A stretch of DNA of 64,000 bases from Formicarius rufipectus (Eukaryota > Chordata > Aves > Passeriformes > Formicariidae), in the NCBI GenBank assembly GCA_013399695.1, contig VXAU01004440.1, positions 189,127 to 253,126 of the forward strand. Direction: 5' to 3'. This document shows positions 26,101-37,420 of this stretch, in pieces. The position numbers were made by a program, and so were the translations under genes. Each line of letters begins with the position of its first letter. The first letter of the stretch is position 1. Under the pieces are notes generated by a model that saw nothing but the letters and a program-made list of their open reading frames with translations, had not been told where the DNA came from and searched no databases.

Positions 26101-29100
26101 ATTCTGGTTGACAGAGAAGTTGCCTACTAGCAAAGTTTTGGGAGGTAGAAGCAGAAAAAAATGGACAAGAATGACATGCAACTAAATGCTCATACATAAC
26201 GTTACCTCCTGCTTCTCTAAAAACTCTAAAATACTGGAGTCATTGGATTTGATGTGCTTATGCAATTTCAGTTTTTTAGTATGCACAGATGCTGTGGTGA
26301 GATTCTTGCAAGATAGTGTATTCTGTATTATTTCCCAGCAGTTGCTTAGCATGAAAATTAAGAGCATCTATTTAGTCAGCAAACCAGTGGTGCCATATGG
26401 AAATCTTGATCCTGGTGTCTCTTGAATGGAGGAGCATTTCTTTCAGCTACCTGAAGGAGTGCTGCTTCTACTGTCACTGCAGCACGGATAAACATGTGAG
26501 AAGGCTGTGTTCTGAGTAGCATGTTGCTATGATCATATAGAAAGGATAATGTGGTAAGTAGCAGATGACTGATGATCTGGCAATAAAAAACAATAAATAA
26601 ATAAAAAGATGCTATATAGTTTATTGCAATTTTCTCAAACAAGAAAGGGTATTGAACTCCTTTCAAGAAGGATCTCGAGAGCCTTCCTTAATGCACAACC
26701 AATGCCAAGCTCTTGAAAGCCCCCATGTATTGTATAATATGACTAACAAAGGGAAAACTGTGCAACAAAGCAGGGGAGGGGCTCGTATTGACTGAATGTG
26801 GACAGACTGTGATTGATGGTGTTGCCTTTTTTTCCCCCCTTTGTGCGCTGTGCACAATAATTACTGTAGGCAGAACCTCGTGTTTTAATATATTGTACAA
26901 TAGCCTCTTTTTTGATTGAAATTCATGTTCATTTGATCTTGACAGCAATGCAAAGTTAGTTTTTTCCGGTAACATTTTTAATAATTAAACAAGCTATTTA
27001 AAGCTTGGCATTTTCATTATATTTGCACCAGTGCTATCCATTATTCTGATGATCCAGTGATTCTTTATTAAAACAAAAAATATTACATTCAAATATTAAA
27101 TGTCAAGCATAATTCATGGATGTAATGAAAGTCATATTTGGCTTGGAGATGCAGTTCCCTCATGCATCTTAGTGCCAGAGATGGCAGCGTCCTTTTATGC
27201 TGGACCACCTGGGTGACTCCTAAACCTGGTGTCTGTTAACCCTGGCATTCTCCTTCTGGAGAACATTCTCTATCGCTTTCAAAAGTCTTATTTCTCTGGA
27301 TAGAAACTGAAGAGCAAGGCTGTCTCACAGTACTGTTAAGTTGAAATATCTCAGTTGTTATAGTCTGGGCCTGTTACCCTGGAAGGGCAAAAATTGAAAC
27401 TGGAAAGCCCCTTTAATCACACTGTGATTTAGGTGGGGCAATGATAAATCTTCTGTAAAATGCTATCATTCTAAGAGTTATGTAACATAGAAATATCACA
27501 GTTTAAGTTCAGAGCTTAGATGTAGCTTAACTTTACCCAATTCATGTCCTTACCCTTAGAAAACACTTAGAAATATTTTCTATAACAAAGGTAAGGAGTC
27601 AGAGAATAATAATTTCCTATTAAGCATGGAATATTGGTAAAATAGGCCCTTCTGGCTGATTTTCTTCTGAGCAGTACAAGGTTTTTGTAGAAAATCTCCT
27701 TCTGCCTGGACTCCTGGTACAGTCCAGGAAATGTCACACCATCCTGTGCATGTGTCCCTATGTGACATGGTCCCCCTGACTGATATCTTGACAGCTAGTG
27801 AGTTATAGGTGAGCCTCTTCATTGTCCTGATGTGGTTGTGTGGCAGTAAAGGGATTTGTCCAGCTGATTCACTTCAGTGACCCCAACCTGTTTGGCATGT
27901 TTGTGGCTGTTTACTGTCTTCATGCCATTATTGAGGGGATGGAATACTCATTATGTGAGTGATGATGTTGCTATTCCAACCAAATCTCCTTCTGTGCTCT
28001 CTGATTACTTGCCCAGAGATGAGGAAAACATAGCATTTCCCCCTGTTTACTTTTCCCAAACACACTCCTTTTGCCTGAGTTAGACCACTCAAAGACAAGA
28101 TGCCAAACCTTGACTTCTCCCTGAAGAAAGTCATTCCAGACAGAAGCTGACCTGGGAGCTGGGCAGGAGGTGAACTAATGGGAAATACAGGTTTAGCCAG
28201 TGGTGGAGGCCATCACTCCTTCATTACACTGTTTTTCTGCCAAGAGAAAGGAAGCGTTGAATTAATGTGGTTTGGACTTGTATGGAATCTCAGAAAACTG
28301 GAATCAGAGTGGTGATATCATCTGATGTTATTTACAAAAGTCAGAAGCTCTTGGGTTATTTCCTCACCTCCCCTGAAATATTTAACCTATGACCTATAGA
28401 AATGATGTGAAACAGCAGCTGTCTAAAATTCCAGAGACTAATAGATGCCCAGCTGTATATGTAGATTATTTAAATGTTTTTTGAGTAATTTTGGGAAGCT
28501 TTTGTTTTGACAGCAATTTGCGGACCTTCTTTCTGCCTTGTTTTTCTGCAGACTGTGTTTAAATGCTCCGTCTGAGACAGGGTTCTTCCTGGGATTCCCC
28601 AGCTCTAGTCTGGTTTCACACTCAACTTGTTAGCTCAAAGCACTGCCCACAGTGAGAGTCTTTGCTTTAGTACCTGGCATGCTGATTTGGGCACCGTGCA
28701 TGAGTATCTGCCCTGTGGCTCAGGTGGACTGCTGTGGAGTCACAGGAAAGCTAAAACTCACAAGTATTTCCAGAGGAGGTTTAAAGAGGGAACAAGATTT
28801 TCTTCAGTACATGGTTTGTGTTGTTGCTTTTTATTATCATTCTGTTATCTGGTTTAAAAGGACCCCCCAAAGTTTTGTGTGTGTTTTTTTTTTTTTTTTT
28901 TTTTTAATAAGGCAAAACCATTAAGGCAGTATTCTGGGATATTACTTCACTATCAATGTTGTTAAAGTGCATTTTTCAATTTACTCTGACTTTGAAGCCA
29001 TGGGAGAAACTTTGCCTTTGAATGCAGTCAAGGAGCTCTTGATGTAATAAATGAACCACCAGAGGAAAATCAAGGGTAACAATTGTATTTTCCCCTTTTG

Positions 29101-30288
29101 ACTTTGGATTTAAAATGGGAAGAATAATTTCTGAACATCTTGAGAAATATTAAATCTTTCCAGGCAAGCATGCTTTTGCCTATTTGTTTTTTATGTTTTC
29201 TTGCCACATAACAGTGGGAGATTTTTAACATACAGCTGAGACTGAAATATAAGCTCCCCTAATGAGTAAGATATATTGTCAGTGTCAAGTCAAATACAAT
29301 AAATAATGAGTGAATAGTATGTGTACAGAAATGTACCATATGCCATTTCATGATGATTTTTATTATCATATTTTTTCTTAAAACTGATGCCACAGGCAGG
29401 TAAACAATACCTTGTGAAGTTCTTGTTTGAGATATGTGTGCACTTTTATTTAGCTGATGATAATCTGCTTCTAGTTGAATAACATTTATGTATATGTGTC
29501 TACAATGATGTGCACACCCCTGTGTGTGTTGTGAAATTCCTGTGACAGTATAATATTGCTTGGTGACAGTGAGTGTCTCTTTATCTCTTTTTCTTTGTCT
29601 TCCAATCCATGTACCTTGGGTGGCTGTGCCAGGCTCCAAGCTTGCTTACTCACCACAGACACTTCATGCCTCTGTACTAGGAATTGAGAATTAGTGAAAG
29701 CAGTGTCTGAGCCCTTATTTGGTTTTACTGGCAAAGCTTTTATTGCCATTGATGGGAACTGCATCATGTGTTTAAAAAAGAAATTCTAGTTTTGGCCAAT
29801 TTTTCTTCATTTCTTTAAACATTCTGGTGCTCAGAATCTCGTTGCAATCATATGTAGCTTTTAGTCTGACTGTTTCTTCAGCTAAAATCTACTGGTCTTT
29901 GCTGGTTGAACAGGGCTGTGACTTATTATTGATTTTTTTTTTNGAAATCTAACTGAGGAGCTTTATTTGAGTGTCAAATGCAATATGCTTTGAGGTTTCA
30001 GTTTTAAGATGATATCTTGGTCGTTGGAATGACGGTTTGTAAAGACATTGTAAACAGAGTGCCACAAACTTCTAGTCACTTTGGCACAAACTTTTCAATT
30101 TAGTCAGTTTAGAATTAAGTTCACTTGGACACCAGGACCAAAATAATTTCAGGTGCTTTTTACTGATGTTGAATTCAAAATATTGAGGACCTTTGCACTA
30201 ATGGTTCCTGTACTTACAATTACTGTGTGAGACTCAGAGGGGATAAACTTCCCACCAATGAGAACTTAAGGTTCCAGAATGAAAATCT
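20105..30288. other. Unannotated AT-rich sequence
   Basis: No gene or repeat family recognised in about 10 kb. A GC-richer patch at 20970-21610 carries overlapping open frames of 80-145 codons on both strands with no known motif. Having both strands open points to composition, not coding. A T run of 22 bases lies at 28884-28905, and a T run ending in an undetermined base lies at 29933-29943. Confidence 0.5.
29943..29943. other. Undetermined base (N) after T homopolymer
   Basis: A single N directly follows ten T residues. It most likely marks uncertain homopolymer length in assembly or polishing. Confidence 0.9.
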
Positions 30289-30320
30289 GGGGGGGCAGGG
30301 GGGAAGGCGGGCAGCAGGGG
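30289..30320 (+). other. Candidate G-quadruplex motif
   Basis: Four G tracts (7, 6, 3 and 4 G) are separated by loops of 2, 5 and 5 bases (ca, aaggc, cagca). This fits the standard G3+N1-7 quadruplex pattern on the plus strand. No promoter or gene start was recognised next to it. Confidence 0.7.
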
Positions 30321-30912
30321 AGAATGCAAATTTAACCAGATATTTCTCAAATGCTTTAAAATCACTGTTGAGTGGAGTGAGACTTCTTTTTAACCTTGTT
30401 CTGTATTATACACACATACAAAACTCAAATTTATTTCCTCTCCCTGAATAGTGGCTCTTGAAAAAATACAAAACGTGTCCTGAGCTTTAACAGTTGTTAA
30501 AGCATAGCTTAGAGCATAGTGGGTCTTGTTCCCTGTCCTGGGTTAGAATTGTAACCATATCTTACTGTGTTGTAGACTTCTAAGTTCATGTTATCTGCCA
30601 CGAACTTATCTCTAAAAGAAGGGGTGCCTCTATTTTAATGATCCAGGCTCCAAATGAAACTCCATTTTCTAACTCATTTATCCCAATGACACACTTAGGA
30701 TAGTATTCAGTGTATTTAACTAAACCTAAAGCACAGGCGATATCAGAAAAGTTTGCAATACAGACTTGTATTAAGCAGTAAAAAAATCATATGCATCCTC
30801 TTTCTACACATAAATAAACAATGGGTCCTGTTACCAGGCTGTGAGGCTTTATTGTGCTGCAGTTCTGAAATTTTCCTGGCCAGGGGCAGGAAATAAAAAG
30901 GATGCAGCTATA

Positions 30913-30941
30913 GGGGGTGGAAGGGGGTTGGGAAAGATGGG
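30913..30941 (+). other. Second candidate G-quadruplex motif
   Basis: G tracts of 5, 5, 3 and 3 are separated by loops of 5, 2 and 6 bases (tggaa, tt, aaagat). It is on the same strand as the motif 600 bp upstream. A TATA-like ataaaaagg lies at about 30893, but no transcript is evident. Confidence 0.65.
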
Positions 30942-32604
30942 AACATGTGTGAATTATGTATTGAGGTTTCTAAATGCTCTGCACTGTCCTGTGTTGGTGT
31001 AGCTGTTCCTTCCCTTCTTGTGGAAATGATGATTCCTGCAAGATGGGAAACCTAATCATTTAAAGTATATTAATGGAATATTTCAAGAACTGGGAAATAG
31101 GGGAGGGTGGGTTCAAGAATGAAACAGCTAAGAAAATTATTAAATGAAAGTGTAAAAATATGTAATTATCTGCCACTTTTACAGTATTCCCAGGGGTTCT
31201 GCTTGTCACTTGCTATGAAAGAGCAATTGTTATGACCTTAGGGCCTGATTCTGTAAATGTGATATTGCTGGCATAATTCCTCTGACTGCACCAGCATGAC
31301 TTTGTGCAAGTATTTCCAACACCTGGTGCTTAATATCCCAATTCTGAAATGCTAAAGTAATATTGAAAAGCTACTGTAAATGGTATTTAGGGTGTGTTCA
31401 TATGCATGTGCCTAGATATATGAAATAAGAGGCACAGGCACAAGAAGCAAGAATTATTTTTAGTCCTAAGTGAGCAAGTATTTGGCCCATCAGCACCCTC
31501 CATTCCTCTTTGCCTTCATCACAAAGATCTTGTGCCATACATCTGCAGTTGTATAAAAACATTTATATTGTGCAAAGTTTGTAAGTGATATGGCATGCTG
31601 TCTGCTCATTTCCTTGCTCAGCATTGTGCTCATGTTCACATTCAGGAAAACAGTTCCAGCTCCCAAGAGAAGAGATTGATTCAAAACTCCTAGAAACTGT
31701 AAAGCATAAACTTTTCTGATCTTTTTTTACCATGTGGGTTTCAGACCTTTAGGTTCACGATTTTACATGATTCTTTACAACCCTGAGGGCTAGAAACTTA
31801 AACCTGCTTATATGGTGTTGATGTCAAAAGCTGTGAAACTTGCTGAAGTTAAAAACCCAAGTCAACTAACCAAAGCAAAGACCTCAGCCCACTCTAGATT
31901 CACAAGTTCATAATGTTAGGAAAGAACAGGTTCAAACATCCATTCTGCAGAAGTCTTAACACCTGAACTATTTCATTCCATACTGTAAATGTCTTGGGCT
32001 TTTGTGTTGTGGATTTCTGGACTGCAGTTTAATTTCAGGTTTTTAATATGGTGTCTGCTTGATCTTTTCCTTAATGGAATTTCTGAGAGTGAGATCATTT
32101 CTGCAGAGAATCTTCAGCTTTTTATTTCTGGAAAATAGCATTTGTCCAAAGGAGAAAAGTTCAGTAAGATTATGTAGAACTGAAGTTAGCCAGCTGTAGT
32201 GCTAGGACTTTGAGGGGGTCTGGTCAACCAGCCAACTGACACATCTCAGGAAAGTGAAGATTTGTGAATTTATTTTAGCAAATAAAAGCAAGATTCTTTA
32301 GCCTTCAAACAAACCAACTGTCTTACTGGGTGAGGCAAAAGATGTCAACTTAAAAGAATAACATAGCTCTATTGGGACTTTTAATGACAAAAGCTACATT
32401 AGAATTCAAGCTGCAGTTGCAGTATGTCACACATTATGTCAGCAACAAGGAAAATTTCACTGTATGCTTCCTGTCCTTTGTATTGTGTATAAGGCTTGTG
32501 AATACCTCTGACCTTTTAAGTCTTGCTAATCAATTCTCATCCATCAGGGTATCCACAAATTGCTGTATGACTTGCTAGAGAGGGAAAATGCTCCTCTCAT
32601 TATA
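30942..32604. other. Unannotated AT-rich sequence
   Basis: No gene or clear repeat recognised. The phrase gggcctgattctg near 31240 resembles an ancient short interspersed repeat of amniotes, but the match is too short to call. Confidence 0.5.
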
Positions 32605-32715
32605 CACAGTACAAAGGTTTGTCTCCCCCTGAAGCATGAAGGTACTGCTGGAGGCAGGTTACTGAACTAGATGTACAAGTGGACTTGATCTGTTTTGGCA
32701 CGTCCTATAATGCCA
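32605..32715 (+). mobile_element. Old CR1/L3-type LINE 3' end
   Basis: The stretch reads close to the 3' end of ancient L3-like CR1 elements of amniotes: 'cccctgaagcatgaaggtac' at 32625-32644, then gctggaggcaggttactgaa, ctagatgtacaagtgg and gatctgttttggca. In the family, the equivalent of 'ggatactggactagatgg ... tggtctgatccagtatggcag' ends the element. Many substitutions and no clear tail mean an old copy. The 5' limit is uncertain. No coding sequence remains. Confidence 0.6.
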
Positions 32716-32866
32716 GCACGAAGACACTGAGAGAGTCAGCGCTGGGTTCCAGCGTCACATGAGGCCACCACAATGAGTGGTGCCTAACCTGACAATCCTC
32801 TAACTTCTGCTGTCAGAGCAGTTCTCTGCTGGGAAACATTTGAGGAAGGCAGGGGAGCTATACCAG

Positions 32867-33013
32867 GAAAAAAAAACAAAACAACAAAAAACCAACCAAA
32901 AAAAAAAAAAAACAAACAAACAAACAAAAACAACAAAACAACAAAAAACCCACAAAAACAAACAACAACAACAAAAAAAGCCAAAAACCCCCAAAACAAA
33001 CAAAAAACCCCAA
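32867..33013 (+). repeat. A/C-only simple-sequence tract
   Basis: About 147 bases are almost entirely A and C on the plus strand, built from CAAA, CAACAA and poly-A units. The minus strand is therefore all T and G and gives Phe/Val/Leu/Cys-rich open frames of 70-85 codons, which are artefacts of the repeat. Strong strand asymmetry like this often comes from expansion of a retroposon tail, but no element body directly precedes it. Confidence 0.85.
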
Positions 33014-36000
33014 CGATAACACAAAGTGTTTTATTTGGGAAGGGGTGAATGCCTGTCTGTCAGTACAGGATACCTCTTGGCACCCATGGGAGTGGTGGAA
33101 GTCCTGGAACTGCAATAATCTGGCTGTGGGAATCTGACACTCTGAAGTGTTGTGTGTCCCTGTAGGGTGAAAGGTGCCTACATTATAGGAATGGGATGTG
33201 ATGTTAGAATAAATCCAGGATCTTAGAGGAATCTGCTTTCAGTCTGATGTCTGTTGTGTGATCCTCAGAGATTTGACTTCAGTGACTTGTGTTGCTCTTG
33301 CATGAAATGTGTTTGGGAGGAAAACACCCTCATCCCTAGAACAAAATACCCACATTATTCCTACAAGTTCAATCTGAATAACAAGTAAAAAGCAGCTTTT
33401 CCCCCATGAAGAATTCCTGTATCTGTTTATTCACAATTTTTGCAGATGTTTGAGTGCAGGCAACACAGAGTAATGAAACAAATGAGTTGGAAGTGTCAGA
33501 ATGCCCAATTATACAACTCACTGCCTGTCTATGGGGCTGAACAATGGAAACTACTAGGCATGCTTTAACTTCATTTAAAGTATTCTTGGCATCAAAGTTG
33601 CATTAACGTGGTAACTTCTGTGTGGCAGTTAAACTGTAGCAATTGGGGGCATTCATGCGGTGTGCTGGGGAAGGGTTGCAGGGTGAGCTGTTAGGTGTTT
33701 GGCTAATTTCTTCTTGGACATGAGAGGAGGGAGGAAAAAATTCAGTTCTGGTTTTCTTCTCACAAATCTTAAAAGGAAAAAAAGAAAAAAATCTCCATGA
33801 AATCTGAGTAAGAGTTTCTGCAGCTCATCCCAAAAGGACATAAATTCTTGTCTTTGCCAGTTTATTCCTTTAGCCACTATCACAATTTCCTCTCCTTACC
33901 TGCTCTCAAATTGTGTCTCATAAAAAATGATTGGCAAGGAGAGGAGGATATTATTATCAGGAAAAAGTGGAAGTGAACAGAAAGCAGATGAGAATCAACT
34001 AGAAAAAGACAGAAAAAACGAATTATATTTAGGAAAAGGGCAGTTGAAGTAGTAACAGCAGGTGGACCATCAGGGGAATGGAGAACCTGAAGATGAAAGA
34101 GCTATCCCTGAGTCCTGCACACTAAGGAATGTTTTAAAGAACAAACTTGATCTCATGCTCTGAAAGCAGCCAGACAGACCCTGTTTTCACAGGCATTGGT
34201 CTCATTGACTTACATCTAAGTTTCCTTTGAACAGAGACCACAGATTTGAGCCCATATTGTTCAAATAGATGTATCTTTTATACATGCAAAATGTCACTTG
34301 ACTGTAAATTATTTCAGCCTGCACTTTCTGCACTAAGTGGTAGACTATAAAGTGGACTGAGACACACATTATGCAGAATTCTGTATGATTGTTAATAATA
34401 GCTTCCTGGCCACTCTGCTACAATTTTATGACTTAAAAATAATGCTCAGCTGTTCCGGAACAAGAGGCCATTGGAAAGGGGTAAGGGCAGAATCTTTCAT
34501 AACCTCTGAGTGGAAACAGTAGACGCTGATCTGTTGGCACAGGAATTACCCAAGACTATTATTATTCTATAAAACGTAAATTGTTACTACCATATGTACA
34601 GACCTCCATTTGGTGGTGCAGAATCAGAACGGTGATTTCCTGACAGCCTCTGCTCCTTGTAGCAGTGTTACATGTGTCATCCAAGGAGTTTGTTGGGGAT
34701 GGAGGATAGCAAAAGCTACTCAGGAAAGGATGACCACCTACTGTGCATGACTACAAGGGCTCTTCGAGGAGGTGTGATCTCCAAAATTCCTGTGGTCAGT
34801 AAAACAGTACAGCATCTTTCTCACTTTTTTGTAGTGGGGAGTGATACGTAGCCACACTTGGTGGAAGCATGTTTTTAGTGGCCAAGCCCACCATTCTTAT
34901 TGCTGTTTAGCAACATGTATTTACATAGGAAACAAGAGCAAATGAAGGACTAGTGATCTGAGCTCTCTCTAGACGGTAGGAGCATTTGACTTTTCTAGCT
35001 TCTGGAGACTGTTAAATGTCCTTTTCATAACAAAGCTGTATGAGAGTGTGCTTGTGGTTAACTTGAGGCTGAAAACTCAAACCCAGGTCTATGTAAAAGC
35101 CACAGCAATTGTCTTTGTGTAGGCTAATGGTATGGACTTGGCAATTTCTATGTCAAATCAATGAATTTTTTTTTTTTTTNTCAAACTGACTTCCAGAGAA
35201 CAGTTTGCAGTAACCAGTTAGACTGTAAAAAAAGGCAAAACTGTCACCTGGCAAATTCTGACTGTTTCCTCTTTGTAAAATGTGCTCAGATTTTCTAGAA
35301 CTGTTCTTCTGGAAGCTGTAAAGCATAGCAACCCAGGGTAAGAGTATACAGTCTGCTCTTGAATAGCAGGAATTGCAGGGATGTTGCAACTTTCCTGCAG
35401 AATTTGTATGTCACACAAGATCGTGGATGCATAAGAGTAATTGCCTAATTCTGCAATGTGCCCTTATACTGGTGTGGGGTGGGTTCGCTCCACTGGGTTC
35501 TCAAATCAAATATATTTTAACCATGAGGGAATGGCTCTTTATGTTCACATACTGTATGAAGTGCTTAATCATTCATAGCTGAAAATTAGCTGAGTGTGAT
35601 TATTCACCAAGGTACATTAACAGCAGCTGGTGTTTTACTGCACTCCCACAAGAGGAAAAAATACTGGTCGAAAATGTATGCAGTGTTTTTAAAGATGTCT
35701 GGATGAATACCTAGCAGAAAAGGGACCAAGCCTTCCTGCTTGCACATTTACTGACAGAGAACGTCTTCTTTTCAAATCTGTTGTGCTAAACTGAAGGCTA
35801 AAAATGTTTTTTTTGGGCAGTATGGCACAGAAGCCAGCTCCTACTCCTTGGTTCTGGGCTGGGTGGTGCTGGGCAAACACTGAATACCTGTTCCCTGGGG
35901 AGGAAGAGAGGTTGAGCTTGTCTCATCTTCATTCTAGAACAGAAGGCAGTAATTTTGCAAACCATACTCAAGTCTGCCTGTGAGTTCTGGTGCACTCTCC

Positions 36001-36279
36001 TCTGCTGTCTTGTTCTGTGCACCAAGGCTCAGAGGTGATCCTGTGAAGACACCTAGCACTGGTCTAGTAAGTACTCATACATTTTCAAAAAGAGAGATTC
36101 TCAGCTAGGAATAAACGTTAATATTCCAATCACACTTATTTTTCATCGTTACAGTAGAAGTTGAAAGAAAAGAATGCTGTAGTCAGTTGATCCACCTGTC
36201 CCAAGACAGTGGAGATTCAACCAATATATTTCAGACAACTGTCTATGTAGCTGTTCTTAAAAGTTTACATAATGATGTT
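33014..36279. other. Unannotated sequence
   Basis: No gene or repeat family recognised. One undetermined base lies at 35180 after a 14-base T run. Confidence 0.5.
35180..35180. other. Undetermined base (N) after T homopolymer
   Basis: A single N follows 14 T residues at 35166-35179. It probably reflects unresolved homopolymer length. Confidence 0.9.
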
Positions 36280-37420
36280 CGCAAGGTCTCTGCAGGCCAA
36301 CTCTTCTGGGACTTAGCTATGCTTGCTATTAGAAAGTGCTTCCTGAAGTCTAACCTCAGTCTCCCTTGCTGCTGTTTCAGCCTCTATCTAAACATACTAC
36401 CCTTAGCCAATGTAGAAAAGGGCTTATTTCCTTTTTCTTTCTAGCAGTCCTTTTTTTTTTTTTTTTTTGTTATCACATCTCCCTTCAGATGTCTTTATTT
36501 TTAGACTCAACAACTCTCTTTCTCTAGGGCTTTCCTCTGAGGATAGGTTTTGAGACCTCTGGTGTGATAATTCTTTTCATCTGAAATCCTTCAAGTTGGC
36601 CTGCATTGTTCTTGTATTAGATTGTGCCCAAATCTGGCTGCAGCCCTCCAGCTTTGGGAGCCTAACCACTTCTTAGCAAAGCTGAAGGTTTTCTTCAGCT
36701 GTCTTATGAGCAGCACTCCTGTTCATATATCCCACTTTGATATTTGCTTTCCTTCAGAAGCAAAATATTCTTGACTTGCATTCAGTTTGTGATCCATTGT
36801 GATTCTCAAATCCTGTTCTGAAGACCACTTTGAACACTAAATCTCTTCCTCTAAAGGATCTGTTGTACTTTCTCAGCTCAGTACTGTCTTCAGACCTGGT
36901 GTTTCGTGTTTCCCCATACCAAATTGTTAATGAAAATATTGCAAAGGCTCATAATGAAAACAGGTTCCTGCACTTAATTCAGCTTTGCTATTTGGCAGTG
37001 AAGCGATGCTTGTATGATTTTTCAAATAGCCATGTACCAAACTGTATAGTTTCACCTGTATTTTGGTTGATTGTCTTATTTATGATAAATCTGGGAATGA
37101 ATATCAGAACCTTTGCTCAAGTCAAGACCTAGTACAGATACTGCTTTTTCATTCTCCATAAGACCCATGATGCCATGGAATAAATTTTGTTGGATTTGTT
37201 ATGTATGTGAGTCATTTATGTTTGTTTATAACTTTCCTTGTCTGCTTAATCACTACTTGCAAATAATTAATATTGTTCTATATCTTTCTGAGACTTGAAG
37301 TTGCTTGGATTAATCTGTAAGTCTACTCAAGGTATTTGAAAAAGAAACATTTTATCAAGGTTTCCTGCGTATGGCTGTCTGGGTAAAAATATGCATTTGC
37401 CTACTCATCCACTTGCATTT
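36280..37420 (-). mobile_element. Ancient L3-type CR1 LINE, long decayed copy
   Basis: Read on the plus strand, the segments follow the order of the reversed L3-like CR1 consensus. The 3' end comes first (tagaaagtgcttcctgaagt, near 36331). 'ttcagtttgtgatccattgt' follows at 36781-36800, then 'gttaatgaaaatattgcaaa' near 36927, then 'ctcaagtcaagacctagtac' near 37115, which is the reversed reverse-transcriptase region for the D-F-S-K-A-F-D motif. The block around 37170-37300 matches the sequence upstream of it. More than 1.1 kb is thus collinear with one element, which is long for an avian CR1 copy, and heavily mutated with no usable frame. An 18-base T run at 36451-36468 is a later expansion. 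Similarity may continue to about 38100 but I could not align it with confidence. Confidence 0.7.

Noticed and set aside
32784..33115. Minus-strand frames rich in Phe, Val, Leu and Cys that look like membrane proteins
   Set aside because: They are translations of the A/C-only simple repeat. The composition is a by-product of T/G triplets.
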